Assembly (NCBI GenBank): GCA_023417815.1
Contig: JAEZEI010000014.1
Location: forward strand, 17,106 to 81,105
Length of the DNA stretch: 64,000 nucleotides
Direction: 5' to 3'
Source of the DNA: Bacteroidota bacterium
GTDB taxonomy: Bacteria; Bacteroidota; Bacteroidia; Chitinophagales; Chitinophagaceae
Notes under the pieces: model-generated
The model's input: only the letters and a program-made list of their open reading frames with translations
Told to the model about the DNA's origin: nothing
Databases searched by the model: none
Shown: positions 52,028-61,365 of the stretch, one piece after another
Layout: each line of letters opens with the position of its first letter
How positions within the stretch are numbered: the stretch's first letter is position 1
Position numbers and translations under genes: made by a program

Positions 52028-53239
52028 ATGAAACATTTCCCGGGCCCATCCTTTCTTAACCATTCCAATATTTACGAGGTAAATATCCGCCAGTTCACGC
52101 CGCAAGGCACTTTCCATGCTTTTATGGAGCATTTGCCGCGGTTAAAGGATATGGGGGTGGAAATATTATGGTTAATGCCGGTTCATCCTATCGGTTTTCC
52201 GAACCGCAAGGGTTCTATGGGAAGTTATTACAGCATCAGCGATCATAAAGGAATAAACCCGGAGTTTGGAAATTTTGATGATTTCCGTGCATTGGTAAAT
52301 ACAGCCCACGAGATGGGCATGAAAGTGATCCTGGACTGGGTGGCTAACCATGCGGCATGGGATCATGTGTGGACGAAAACCAACCCCGAATTTTTTGTGC
52401 GCAATGAAAATGGATTTGTCTCCCCATACGACTGGACGGATGTGATACAGATCGATCATAATAATCATGACCAGCAAAATGCAATGATCGATGCCATGAA
52501 TTTTTGGGTGAAGGAATTTAAGATCGATGGGTTCCGTGCAGATCTTGCACATCTTACTCCACTTGCATTCTGGATAAAAGCACGTCATGAAGTCGACTCG
52601 GAAAATAAACTGGTATGGCTGGCAGAGTCGGAAGAACCTTCTTATGCTGAAGCCTTCGACATTTTATTTACCTGGAAATGGATGCATTTCGCACAGGAGC
52701 ATGTGGGAAAAAGAAATGGTGAAACGTTCCGGGATTTTCTTTTGTCGGATACTATTCCGGGGTTGCGTTTATTCTTTATTTCCAACCACGATGAGAACAG
52801 CTGGAACGGAACGGAGTATGAAAAATATGGGATCTATGCGCAGGCGTTGGCAGTGCTTAGTTGCACCTGGAAACATTCTATTCCGTTGATCTATTCAGGG
52901 CAGGAGATACCAAACCAAAAACGATTGCAGTTTTTTGAGAAGGATCATCTCGAATGGAAAGAACCGAAGCTGCATGAATTTTATAAAACGTTGTTGCAGC
53001 TCAGGAGATCTGAACTATTTTCTACAGAAGCTGCGTTCAGTGTTTTAGATGCTGCTCCTGGGTTGTTTGTTTATAAAAGGGAAATGAACGATGGAAGCTT
53101 AATTGTTATCCTGAATTTTTCAGGAAGTACATCGGCGTATCCGGTACCTGGTAATTATATTGATGTTTTTACGGGCACGGCTGTTAGTGATGGTGAGTTG
53201 ATGATTGAGCCAGCAGGGTACCAGGTTTTATTGAGATAG
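52028..53239 (+). CDS. Cytoplasmic alpha-amylase family (GH13) enzyme
   Basis: 403 residues, no signal peptide. The four GH13 regions are present: DWVANHAAWDH (I), GFRADLAHLTP with the nucleophile Asp (II), WLAESEEP with the acid Glu (III) and FISNHDENSW with the third carboxylate (IV). An N-terminal YEVNIRQFTPQGTF and a short C-terminal beta domain complete it. It should act on intracellular alpha-1,4-glucans such as glycogen or maltodextrin. It is divergent from ispH with only 27 bp between start codons. Confidence 0.9.
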   Translation: MKHFPGPSFLNHSNIYEVNIRQFTPQGTFHAFMEHLPRLKDMGVEILWLMPVHPIGFPNRKGSMGSYYSISDHKGINPEFGNFDDFRALVNTAHEMGMKVILDWVANHAAWDHVWTKTNPEFFVRNENGFVSPYDWTDVIQIDHNNHDQQNAMIDAMNFWVKEFKIDGFRADLAHLTPLAFWIKARHEVDSENKLVWLAESEEPSYAEAFDILFTWKWMHFAQEHVGKRNGETFRDFLLSDTIPGLRLFFISNHDENSWNGTEYEKYGIYAQALAVLSCTWKHSIPLIYSGQEIPNQKRLQFFEKDHLEWKEPKLHEFYKTLLQLRRSELFSTEAAFSVLDAAPGLFVYKREMNDGSLIVILNFSGSTSAYPVPGNYIDVFTGTAVSDGELMIEPAGYQVLLR

Positions 53240-53287
53240 AATTAACTAGCCTGCGGGTTTAGTGAAAGTAACTAGCTCCCCCGAAAA

Positions 53288-53340
53288 AAGGTTCCCGCAG
53301 ATTTTCGCTGATGTTTTCGCAGATTAACGCCGATTTTTTT
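53288..53340. repeat. CGCAGATT-type intergenic repeat
   Basis: TTCCCGCAGATTTTCGCTGA, GTTTTCGCAGATTAACGC and CGATTTTTT, related to the clusters at 49811 and 50686, lie just before the shared terminator. Confidence 0.65.
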
Positions 53341-53360
53341 ATCTTTTTTGCAGTTTTTAA

Positions 53361-53400
53361 AGGAAAAAAACGGGCTGTATTTTTTACAGCCCGTTTCGTA
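53361..53400. terminator. Bidirectional rho-independent terminator
   Basis: AAACGGGCTGTA-TTTTT-TACAGCCCGTTT, a 12-bp perfect stem with A-run and T-run flanks, between the convergent GH13 and HtrA genes. Confidence 0.92.
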
Positions 53401-53422
53401 TTTCATCTTTCGTATTTCTTAC

Positions 53423-54943
53423 TTAATTATCCAGTGTTACCGGGTATTCATACAAGCCATCATAGCCAGGATAGAAACCGGTGATCGTTATCGATCTCTC
53501 TGCACCAATAAGTTCTTTCATCTGCTCTACTGAATTCGCATTCTTTCCATTGATCTTAAGAATGATGAAACCATCTTTCATCCTTGTCTGGTCGTGGATG
53601 GCGCCTGGGTTGATCCTTCTTACAATTACACCGCCTTTCACGCCCAGTTCCTGTGCTTTGGCTGCAGGAAGGGTAATGAATTCCGCTCCTAAAGTTTCAA
53701 AAAGCGTATTGCGGGTAACAATATCATAGGTACCTGCCTTATTCTTGAGCGCTACGGTCACTGTTGTTTCCTTGTTGTCTCTCATGTACGTTACCGGAAC
53801 TTTGTCGCCCGGCTTATACCTGCTGATCTGTTCCTGCAATTCCGCACTGCTGCTTATCTCAACGCCATTGATCTTCTTAATGATATCTCCCTTGCGGATG
53901 CCGGCTTCGTAAGCACCTCCATCTTTCGGAATATCTGATACATAAATACCAAAAGCATTCAAAGGAATTCCTTCCCTTCTCTTTTGTTCATCAGTATAAT
54001 CGGTGGCATTTATGAAATTGATCCCTAAATAGGCTCTCTGTACAGTTCCGAACTTGATAATATCGTCTACAACCTTTTTCACGATATTCACCGGGATAGC
54101 ATAGGAATAACCTGAGTAATATCCTGTTGGAGAAGCGATCGCCGAGTTTACTCCTATAAGTTTTCCTTCAGTATTCACCAATGCTCCACCACTGTTTCCC
54201 ATATTCACTGCCGCATCGGTCTGGAGGTAGGATTCCACGCCGCCACCAGGGTTCCCGCTACGATCGCGGTTCAAACCCAGGCTTCTTGCTTTCGCACTCA
54301 CAATGCCTGCAGTAACGGTTGTTTCAAGATTCAGGGGATAACCGATCGCAAGAACCCACTGGCCGATCTTAACATCGTCGGAGTTGCCATATACCAGGTA
54401 AGGAAGACCTGAAGCTTCGATCTTGATCACTGCCAGGTCGTAGGATGGATCGGTGCCGATTACAGTTGCTTTATAAGTCTTCTTATTTGCGAGCGTTACG
54501 TTTATCTCATCCGCGTTGTTTACCACGTGGTTATTGGTAACAATAATTCCCTGGTCGCTGATGATCACACCAGACCCGGAAGCTCTTTGTTCAGGAATGG
54601 TACCGCGACCTCCAAATAATTGTTCGAACATTTCATCATCGAAGAAATCGCTGAAAGGATTCTGCCTTACCCGCGGAAGCCCGTTCGATGCTTTTGCATT
54701 CGTTTTCGTTTTAATGTGTACCACTGCCGGGATGGAAGCAGAAGATGCCGCGGTGAAATCTACATTGTTGGGAGGATTGGTGCCGTCATATAAACCTGCA
54801 TAACGGTAATTTGCAGGGAATTCCCCAGGTTGCTGGCCACCATAGGAATTATCCTGCCTGAAAAACTTGCCATAGCCCCAGATCATACCAAAGGTGGTGA
54901 GGGCGCTGATCATTACGGTCAACAATACATTCTTAGTCTTCAT
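53423..54943 (-). CDS. Do/HtrA-family periplasmic serine protease
   Basis: 506 residues. An N-terminal hydrophobic anchor or signal (about 6-26) and a low-complexity linker precede a trypsin-like domain with the triad His in IIVTNNHVVNNADE, Asp in DPSYDLAVIKIE and Ser in VNMGNSGGALVN. Two PDZ domains follow (about 300-395 and 405-500; IRKGDIIKKINGVEI, then MKDGFIILKINGKNA). It degrades or refolds damaged envelope proteins. It has a single-gene layout with its own terminator. Confidence 0.95.
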   Translation of the reverse strand: MKTKNVLLTVMISALTTFGMIWGYGKFFRQDNSYGGQQPGEFPANYRYAGLYDGTNPPNNVDFTAASSASIPAVVHIKTKTNAKASNGLPRVRQNPFSDFFDDEMFEQLFGGRGTIPEQRASGSGVIISDQGIIVTNNHVVNNADEINVTLANKKTYKATVIGTDPSYDLAVIKIEASGLPYLVYGNSDDVKIGQWVLAIGYPLNLETTVTAGIVSAKARSLGLNRDRSGNPGGGVESYLQTDAAVNMGNSGGALVNTEGKLIGVNSAIASPTGYYSGYSYAIPVNIVKKVVDDIIKFGTVQRAYLGINFINATDYTDEQKRREGIPLNAFGIYVSDIPKDGGAYEAGIRKGDIIKKINGVEISSSAELQEQISRYKPGDKVPVTYMRDNKETTVTVALKNKAGTYDIVTRNTLFETLGAEFITLPAAKAQELGVKGGVIVRRINPGAIHDQTRMKDGFIILKINGKNANSVEQMKELIGAERSITITGFYPGYDGLYEYPVTLDN

Positions 54944-55075
54944 TCTCAGGATTTTATTATTTATTTCTTAAGGCTCAAATGATATGCCTGCCTTACAAAA
55001 TAAGCACGGACTGACAAATTGATCATTGCCGCCTGCCACGTTTAACATTAAATTAGTAAGACTTTCGTAGATCGT

Positions 55076-56068
55076 CTATAAAGATAGTAAAAACTGCATT
55101 GTATCCACCCCGTCTGCATAGGTAAAAAGTCCCGGTTCCTGGCTGCTTCCGAAGGGTAAAAAGCCCTGGCCGGTTACGCATTGCAGGTCGGGCGAGGAGG
55201 TCATCTCTTCCAGGTCTGCCTGGTTTTTATAATGGCGGTAATGAACCACACTTATGGCGCTGAACGGAGAATCATTTTCCCTCAGCAGGGTTGACCCATT
55301 CGTCATGTAAAAAAGATTATTCATCAGCAGGAGGGAAAGCTGGTAATCATAATTGCTTTTGTATTTGTGATGGTCCATGAAGTATTCGTACCGGTTGAAG
55401 GAATTCAGCAGGGGAATGAAATCATATCCTTCAGGAACCAGGATGCTGCTTACACTGCGGCAACCCAGGCCAAAATAAAGATGGATATCATCCGATAAGG
55501 CTGCAAGTTCACTTTCACTTTCCATGCCGGTAAGCACAGCCATGGAGGTTTTGTTTCTCCGGATGATGTTGGGATAACTTCCAAAGTACTGTTCAAAATA
55601 TCTTGAACTGTTGTTGCTTCCCGTAGCAATGAAGGCATCACTTCCTTTCAGCACTTCCTCGATCCGGATATATTTCCTGATCTCGGGGTCTATCTCGTAA
55701 AGTTTTTCTACAAGGTGTTTCGTTAGCACATCATCTTTCGATGAAAGTTTTATCGCCTGGTAATGCCCGGCAATGAATGTTGCAAGAAGATCATGAAATC
55801 CGACCATCGGGATATTTCCTGCCATAACGATCCCAACCACCTTCGGGGAAATATTATCATCGAGACTGTAATGCTTTGACCATTTGATGAGTTCTTCGCG
55901 GTCAAGGAATTTTTCAGCAATGTTCCTGGATGCAATATCGATGAACTCCGGGATGAACCATGAATTCGAGATGGCGGCCCTTTCCTTTGCTGAGATCCAT
56001 TCATTAGCGCCTGTCATCATATATTTTCCCAACAGGCCCATAGCCTCAATTCTCTGTTGTAATTTCAT
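55076..56068 (-). CDS. LuxC-like acyl-CoA reductase family protein
   Basis: 330 residues from the ATG at 56068; a GTG seven codons earlier is less likely. The sequence fits the acyl-CoA reductase (LuxC) family of the aldehyde dehydrogenase fold: VGIVMAGNIPMVGFHD (cofactor loop), KLSSKDDVL, IATGSNNSSRYFEQYF and the catalytic-Cys motif LYFGLGCRSVSSILVP. These proteins reduce acyl-CoA or acyl-protein to an aldehyde with NADPH. No luxD, luxE or luciferase genes are nearby. It is divergent from the ferredoxin gene, 35 bp between starts. Confidence 0.85.
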   Translation of the reverse strand: MKLQQRIEAMGLLGKYMMTGANEWISAKERAAISNSWFIPEFIDIASRNIAEKFLDREELIKWSKHYSLDDNISPKVVGIVMAGNIPMVGFHDLLATFIAGHYQAIKLSSKDDVLTKHLVEKLYEIDPEIRKYIRIEEVLKGSDAFIATGSNNSSRYFEQYFGSYPNIIRRNKTSMAVLTGMESESELAALSDDIHLYFGLGCRSVSSILVPEGYDFIPLLNSFNRYEYFMDHHKYKSNYDYQLSLLLMNNLFYMTNGSTLLRENDSPFSAISVVHYRHYKNQADLEEMTSSPDLQCVTGQGFLPFGSSQEPGLFTYADGVDTMQFLLSL

Positions 56069-56103
56069 GGTGTTCTTATTAAATTGCACGCAAATTAAGG
56101 CAC

Positions 56104-56451
56104 ATGGCTATAAAGATCACGGATGAATGTATCAATTGCGGAGCGTGCGAACCAGAATGCCCGAACAATGCTATCTATGAAGGAGGAGTTGAGTGGGCCA
56201 TCGCAGACGGAACCTCGGTAAAAGGCGATTACACTTTAATGGATGGAACGGTGATCGATGCCGATAAACGTAATCCTCCTGTTGCTGTGGACACATATTA
56301 TATAGTACCCAATAAATGCACAGAATGCCAGGGCTTCCATGAGGAGCCACAGTGTGCTGCAGTTTGCCCGGTTGATTGTTGTGTTCCGGATGAAATGTAC
56401 CAGGAAACTGTGGAAGAACTGCTGGTAAAGAAGGAGCGGCTTCATATATAA
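56104..56451 (+). CDS. 2[4Fe-4S] ferredoxin
   Basis: 115 residues. Cluster motif 1 is [12 protein letters not shown] (C9, C12, C15, C19), and motif 2 is [18 protein letters not shown] with the eight-residue insertion typical of Alvin-type bacterial ferredoxins. A ~45-residue insert between the clusters is larger than usual. Cytoplasmic electron carrier. The divergent LuxC-like reductase shares its upstream region. An AGAG...CTCTTTTTTTT hairpin of weak stem follows the gene. Confidence 0.92.
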   Translation: MAIKITDECINCGACEPECPNNAIYEGGVEWAIADGTSVKGDYTLMDGTVIDADKRNPPVAVDTYYIVPNKCTECQGFHEEPQCAAVCPVDCCVPDEMYQETVEELLVKKERLHI

Positions 56452-56514
56452 TAGAAATGTTCTTGATCAGAGGGCGGGAGTTCACACTTTCGCTCTTTTT
56501 TTTAAATATGCACT

Positions 56515-56976
56515 ATGCGAACCTTTTTGTTCATTCTCAGCCTATTCCTCATTTCATGTTCCGGAAAGGATAAAAGATCCAATGAGGTCAATCCTTTCGA
56601 AGAACGTATAAAATTACTGGAAGCCGACAAGGCCTTTTCCAGGATGAGTGAAGAAAACGGGATGAAGAATGCCTTCATTGAATACATCGACAGCAACGGG
56701 GTGCTGCTTCGACCCGGCTATACTCCCATCCAGGGAGCAAATGCGATCGATTACCTGATCCAGCAGGACGACACAGGCTTCACCTTTAAATGGCAACCGC
56801 ACAATGCCGTTGTTTCCGCACAGGGTGATATGGGTTTTACCTATGGAGTATATGCAATCGAGCCGAGGAACGACAGCATAACCTACGGAACCTACGTAAC
56901 CATCTGGAAACGCCAGCAAGACGGTTCCTGGAAATTCATCCTGGATTCCGGCAACGAAGGGATAGGGGATTACTAG
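56515..56976 (+). CDS. Lipoprotein with NTF2/SnoaL-like domain
   Basis: 153 residues. Signal peptide with lipobox LISC (Cys about residue 15). The body reads as a DUF4440/SnoaL-type cone fold: LEADKAFSRMSEENGMKNAFIEYIDSNGVLL, YTPIQGANAIDYLI, WQPHNAVVSAQGDMGFTYGVYAI and TYVTIWKRQQDGSWKFILDSGN. Family members are diverse; no catalytic role can be assigned. It stands alone between the ferredoxin and ddl genes. Confidence 0.82.
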   Translation: MRTFLFILSLFLISCSGKDKRSNEVNPFEERIKLLEADKAFSRMSEENGMKNAFIEYIDSNGVLLRPGYTPIQGANAIDYLIQQDDTGFTFKWQPHNAVVSAQGDMGFTYGVYAIEPRNDSITYGTYVTIWKRQQDGSWKFILDSGNEGIGDY

Positions 56977-57094
56977 GAAGTTTATTGTTGATTATTTATT
57001 GTTGATTGTTAAGACCTTCAACCCTGAACATTAAACTTTAAACGCTGAACTTTTTAAAACCCTCCTTAACAATTATTTCCCTTTCTTTGTTACG

Positions 57095-58078
57095 ATGAAT
57101 AAACGGACCATTGCCCTGGTAACCGGTGGGTATTCTGGTGAAGCTGTAATCAGCTATAAAAGTGCGGAAAGCATCCGGAAAAATATTGATGAAGACAAGT
57201 GGGATTGTTATGTTATAGATATCCGGCAGGATGCATGGTGCTTCAGGGATAATGAAGGAAAAGAACATCCGGTTGACCGGAATGATTTCTCCCTGGTGAT
57301 CAATGGCAAAAAGATAAACTTCGACGCAATACTTTTGGGACTTCACGGAACACCAGGCGAGGACGGGAAACTCCAGGGTTATTTTGACTGCCTGAACATT
57401 CCATACACGTCATGTAATGCCGCGACTTCAGCCATCACTTTTAATAAAAAGTATACTGTTGCAGTGGCTGGTTCGGCAGGGATAAATGTTGCCCGGTCGA
57501 TCCAGTTATTCCATGATATTCCATTCCGGGCAGATGATATCCGTACCTCGCTCAGCTTTCCCGTTTTTGTAAAACCGAATAATGGTGGCAGCAGTATTGG
57601 AATGAGCAAGGTTTCAGATCCCTCGAAACTGGAGGCTGCAATTGAAAAAGCATTCCGGGAAGACAACCAGGTGCTGGTGGAAGAATTCATTGAGGGAAGG
57701 GAGTTCACCATCGGGGTGTTCAAAACAAAGAACAGTATCATTCCCTTGCCCATCACCGAGATCATCACGGATAATGAATTCTTTGATTTTGAAGCAAAAT
57801 ATGAAGGCGCCAGCAGGGAAATAACCCCGGCCGAGGTGGATGAAATTGTTGCAGGTAAAGTTCGCGAAACTGCGCTTAATGTTTACAGGATATTTAATTG
57901 TAACGGTGTGGTCCGGATGGATTTCATCTATAATGAATCAAAATCCGAACCTTTCCTGCTCGAAATAAATACAGTTCCGGGGCAAAGCGAAGCTAGCATA
58001 GTTCCGCAACAGGTACGGGCGATGGGCTGGACACTGAAGGATTTTTATTCTGCTTTGATTGAAGATTGTCTAACTTAA
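57095..58078 (+). CDS. ddl: D-alanine--D-alanine ligase
   Basis: 327 residues. ATP-grasp ligase of peptidoglycan precursor synthesis: ALVTGGYSGEAVISYKSA, LHGTPGEDGKLQGYFD, FVKPNNGGSSIGMSKV, EEFIEGREFTIGVF and RMDFIYNESKSEPFLLEINTVPGQSEASIVPQQ with the metal-binding E and N. The active-site loop and length are normal. It is followed at 9 nt by the PASTA protein and then the rhodanese, forming a likely three-gene operon. The upstream gap has A/T-rich repeated words (TTGTTGATT, TTAAACTTTAAACGCTGAAC) often seen in Bacteroidota spacers. Confidence 0.96.
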   Translation: MNKRTIALVTGGYSGEAVISYKSAESIRKNIDEDKWDCYVIDIRQDAWCFRDNEGKEHPVDRNDFSLVINGKKINFDAILLGLHGTPGEDGKLQGYFDCLNIPYTSCNAATSAITFNKKYTVAVAGSAGINVARSIQLFHDIPFRADDIRTSLSFPVFVKPNNGGSSIGMSKVSDPSKLEAAIEKAFREDNQVLVEEFIEGREFTIGVFKTKNSIIPLPITEIITDNEFFDFEAKYEGASREITPAEVDEIVAGKVRETALNVYRIFNCNGVVRMDFIYNESKSEPFLLEINTVPGQSEASIVPQQVRAMGWTLKDFYSALIEDCLT

Positions 58079-58087
58079 TTTTATTAC

Positions 58088-58885
58088 GTGTTTAAATTTC
58101 TGACATCACGGCCATTCTGGGTAAACCTGCTTGCAGCGATATTTTTCGTGGTGCTTATCGTATTCATCTTCCTGCAGTTACTTGGATTGATAACGCGTCA
58201 TGGTGAATACCTTACCGTTCCTTCCGTGACCGGGAAGCAGACTTCGGAAGCCGTTAAGTTCCTGGAGGATAAAGGTTTCGAGGTGATTATCCAGGATTCA
58301 GTTTATGTTGATACCGCTCAGAAAGGTATTGTGCTGAAACAGCTTCCTGATCCCAACAGCACCGTAAAAGTGAACCGCACAGTATACCTTACAGTGAACC
58401 GGGTGTCATTGCCGCTCGTGGAAATGCCCGCCCTGGAAGGAAAGACCTATTCATTCGCGCTCGAAATTCTCCGACGCAGCCACCTTGAACCTGGTGACAC
58501 TACGCATAAGCCAGACTTTATGCGAGGCTCAATTCTGGAACAACTTTATAAAGGAAACAAGATTACCTCCGGTACACGAATTCCATGGGGCAGCAAAATT
58601 GACCTGGTGATCGCAGGCGGTCTTGAAGATATTCGCATACAGGTACCTGATGTAATCGGGATGACATTCGGTGAAGCCCGGATCATTCTTGAACAAACTG
58701 GTGTGGCTGTCGCGGTTATCCCAGACCCTGATGTAAAGGATACCGTTGGAGGATTCGTTTACCGGCAAAGCCCGCCGCGATTCGCTGAAGGCGGTGAGCC
58801 GGTTTATATCCAGCCGGGACAATTAATGGACATCTGGATCTCCCGGGAAAAGAAAGTTCAGCGCGATTCAACAGTAAATTTTTAA
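58088..58885 (+). CDS. Membrane-anchored PASTA-domain protein
   Basis: 265 residues from a GTG start; no nearby ATG fits. A single membrane segment at about 11-34 is followed by three PASTA units (about 40-105, 110-180, 185-260; YLTVPSVTGKQTSEAVKFLEDKGF, PLVEMPALEGKTYSFALEILRRS, IQVPDVIGMTFGEARIILEQTGV). PASTA domains bind muropeptides or beta-lactams. Unlike Firmicutes and Actinobacteria proteins there is no kinase or transpeptidase domain attached. Position after ddl supports a role in cell-wall synthesis or sensing (inference). Confidence 0.88.
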   Translation: MFKFLTSRPFWVNLLAAIFFVVLIVFIFLQLLGLITRHGEYLTVPSVTGKQTSEAVKFLEDKGFEVIIQDSVYVDTAQKGIVLKQLPDPNSTVKVNRTVYLTVNRVSLPLVEMPALEGKTYSFALEILRRSHLEPGDTTHKPDFMRGSILEQLYKGNKITSGTRIPWGSKIDLVIAGGLEDIRIQVPDVIGMTFGEARIILEQTGVAVAVIPDPDVKDTVGGFVYRQSPPRFAEGGEPVYIQPGQLMDIWISREKKVQRDSTVNF

Positions 58886-58887
58886 CA

Positions 58888-59187
58888 ATGGAACAGATCA
58901 CTATAAGCACCCTGAAAGAAAGGCTCGAAAAAAATGATCAGCCGGTATTGGTAGACGTTAGGGAACCCCACGAAAGGGAAGAATTTAATATCGGCGGACT
59001 TCACATTCCTCTCGGCAGGATCATGAGCATGCAGGCGGAAGAACTCGAAGAAATGAAGGAAGACGAGATCATTCTTTACTGCAGGTCGGGGCAGCGCAGC
59101 ATGCAGGCCGCGCTTATGCTCGAAACCATGGGCTTTAAGAATGTAAAGAACCTTGAAGGCGGCATGCTTGCCTGGCAGGCTTCCTGA
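58888..59187 (+). CDS. Rhodanese-like sulfurtransferase
   Basis: 99 residues, one rhodanese domain. VLVDVREPHEREEFNIGG and the active-site loop LYCRSGQRSM with the catalytic Cys are clear. It may carry persulfide sulfur, for example toward thiamine or tRNA thiolation; the thiamine-linked TonB receptor next door makes the former tempting but unproven. It starts 2 nt after the PASTA stop. Confidence 0.9.
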   Translation: MEQITISTLKERLEKNDQPVLVDVREPHEREEFNIGGLHIPLGRIMSMQAEELEEMKEDEIILYCRSGQRSMQAALMLETMGFKNVKNLEGGMLAWQAS

Positions 59188-59196
59188 TCTGCAAAC

Positions 59197-61329
59197 CTAT
59201 TTCAGTTTAATATTCACTCCCGCCATAAAATTGAACGGAGCCATCGGGTAATAAAAATTCTCGGTGACCAGTTCATTCCCATAATAATAACTGAACGTAT
59301 ACCCATTGGCTTCATAAAGTTGCGAGAAGATATTGTTGAAATTGGTGAAAAGCGTAATGTCTGACTTCTTCTTCCGGATCCTGTACGCAAGCCGAAGGTC
59401 GGTTACCGTATAGGGATCAAGGCTGCGGGCCTTATTTCCTGTATTGTCCATATACTGACGCGAAACAGTCCTGTTTGATATCCCTGCTTCAAAACGCGGA
59501 GTGAATTTGTAATTCACACTCACGAGCGAGGTCGCTGAAGGCGAAAAAGCAATAGGGCTTTCGCGGTAGAATTTTGTTTGCTGGCCGCCATTATCATAAT
59601 CATCCAGGAATTCTGTAAAGTCTTTCACCCTGTTCTCACTCATCGTAAGATTCGCTGCTGCACTGAGTTTGCCCAGTTTGTATGTTCCTTCCAGTTCAAC
59701 CCCTCTCCTGAAACTGCTTTTAATATTCGTTCTGGTATAGGCCCCCACATCGTTTATCCTTCCTGTTAGCACAAGCTGGTCCTTGTAAAGCATATAAAAG
59801 AAATTCACCCCCGCTGACCATCTCTTATTGGCAAACCTGTAGCCTGCCTCAAAATCATCAAGGTATTCTGGCCTGGGTCTTTCTGAAGCAGATTCAAAAT
59901 CATCCCGGTTTGGCTCTTTGCTTGCCCGTGAATAGGAAATGTAAGACTGATGGTTTCCTTCCTGGTATGTAAGTCCTGCCTTTGGGTTAAAGAAACTGAA
60001 CTCATTTTTTTGAATGATGGATGGTGAATTACGGAAGCCGTAGATGTCGTACAAAACTTTTCTTCCCTGGAGGTCAAGATAAGTATAGAAGTTCCGTGAG
60101 ATCCTTTCAGTGTATTTAATGAATAACGCGGCATCATTCTTTTCAGCATTATTTGAATACCATCTATGGTCTTTCGGAACAGAAGGAACATCTGATGCGA
60201 GTACCTGGCCATAATGTTTTCCATCATAGAAGGAAATGTTGCCGCCTGCGATAATGCTTCTGCGGGCATTATTATATTCAGCGGAAAATATGGTTCCGTA
60301 ATAATAATTATCAAGCCAGAGTCTTCTTTCCAGATCAGTGGTGGTGATCAGTTCCGAGCCGTTGAAGTATGGCTCCACTCCATAATCTTCCAGGTCCTCA
60401 TCGCTTTTGTATTGCTGGTAATAACCTTTTCCACGGATAAGAAATGCGCCGATTCCTGCTTTTATCCTATTTACTGAAGTATTATAAAAAAGCTGGTAAT
60501 GTGTCTGTGTGTAACGGTCCACTTCATCTTTGTAAGGTGTGCCGTCTTTTTCTGTTCCGGCGGAATTATAGGTGCGGTTTGTTTTCAGCAGGTATTCCGG
60601 AACCCCGTTCCATGCCTGGTAGGTTTTTTCCCTTCCTGAAAATATATTGAGTCGTATGGAGTGTTTTCTTTTTGCATAAAAAGCAGAAGTATAGAAAGAT
60701 TGCAGGCCCGAAGAAGCGCGATCAATATATCCGTCGCTCATTATATTGCTTAACCTTCCTGAAAGGGACAGATCTCCCATCTTCCCGGTATTGAGCACCA
60801 CGGTATTTTTTATAGTGCCATACGATCCCGCAGCGTTATTCAGTTCAACAGATCTTTCAGAAATTTCATTAGTGCTGATATTCACGGATGCACCGAATGC
60901 GCCAGGACCGTTCGTGGAGGATCCTGCTCCACGCTGAACCTGGATGCTCCCGGTGGAAGAAAGCAGGTCGGGCAGATCTACGAAAAAAGTTCCCTGGCTT
61001 TCTGCATCGTTGAAAGGCACCCCGTTGATGGTAACATTCACCCGGCTCGCATCGGAGCCGCGCACTCTCAACCCGGTATAACCCACGCCATTGCCTGCAT
61101 CCGAATAGGCGATGATCGATGGAGTGTTGGCAAGAATAAAGGGAAGGTCAACACCGGTATTCGTCCGTTCGATCTCTTCCTTCCGGATGATGGATTTTGC
61201 AACAGGGGTTTTTTCTCCCGCGCGAATTGAAGTTATCTCCACGCCGGAGAGGGTGGTTGTGTCTTGCAGGTTTTGGGAATAGCCAATACGGAAAAGGCAT
61301 AACGCAGCCAGGGCAATGTGTTTCATCAT
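59197..61329 (-). CDS. TonB-dependent outer membrane receptor, thiamine-regulated
   Basis: 710 residues from the ATG at 61329 (MMKHIALAALCLF); the frame runs 19 codons further but that part lies at the 3' side of the TPP riboswitch, so the later start is chosen. Signal peptide about 1-18. The plug domain (about 40-150) has TNTGVDLPFILANTPSIIAY, GLRVRGSDASRVNVTINGVPFND and VQRGAGSSTNG. A 22-strand-type barrel follows. There is no SusC-type N-terminal domain. The riboswitch indicates uptake of thiamine, its phosphates or a precursor across the outer membrane. Convergent with the rhodanese. Confidence 0.92.
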   Translation of the reverse strand: MMKHIALAALCLFRIGYSQNLQDTTTLSGVEITSIRAGEKTPVAKSIIRKEEIERTNTGVDLPFILANTPSIIAYSDAGNGVGYTGLRVRGSDASRVNVTINGVPFNDAESQGTFFVDLPDLLSSTGSIQVQRGAGSSTNGPGAFGASVNISTNEISERSVELNNAAGSYGTIKNTVVLNTGKMGDLSLSGRLSNIMSDGYIDRASSGLQSFYTSAFYAKRKHSIRLNIFSGREKTYQAWNGVPEYLLKTNRTYNSAGTEKDGTPYKDEVDRYTQTHYQLFYNTSVNRIKAGIGAFLIRGKGYYQQYKSDEDLEDYGVEPYFNGSELITTTDLERRLWLDNYYYGTIFSAEYNNARRSIIAGGNISFYDGKHYGQVLASDVPSVPKDHRWYSNNAEKNDAALFIKYTERISRNFYTYLDLQGRKVLYDIYGFRNSPSIIQKNEFSFFNPKAGLTYQEGNHQSYISYSRASKEPNRDDFESASERPRPEYLDDFEAGYRFANKRWSAGVNFFYMLYKDQLVLTGRINDVGAYTRTNIKSSFRRGVELEGTYKLGKLSAAANLTMSENRVKDFTEFLDDYDNGGQQTKFYRESPIAFSPSATSLVSVNYKFTPRFEAGISNRTVSRQYMDNTGNKARSLDPYTVTDLRLAYRIRKKKSDITLFTNFNNIFSQLYEANGYTFSYYYGNELVTENFYYPMAPFNFMAGVNIKLK

Positions 61330-61365
61330 AAATATTTGGCTGAATTCCCGGGAAGATCCGGTAAG

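Noticed and set aside
50810..52132. 440-codon version of ispH
   Set aside because: The extra 44 codons overlap the divergent GH13 gene and are unlike IspH; the ATG at 52000 with a -7 box just upstream fits better.
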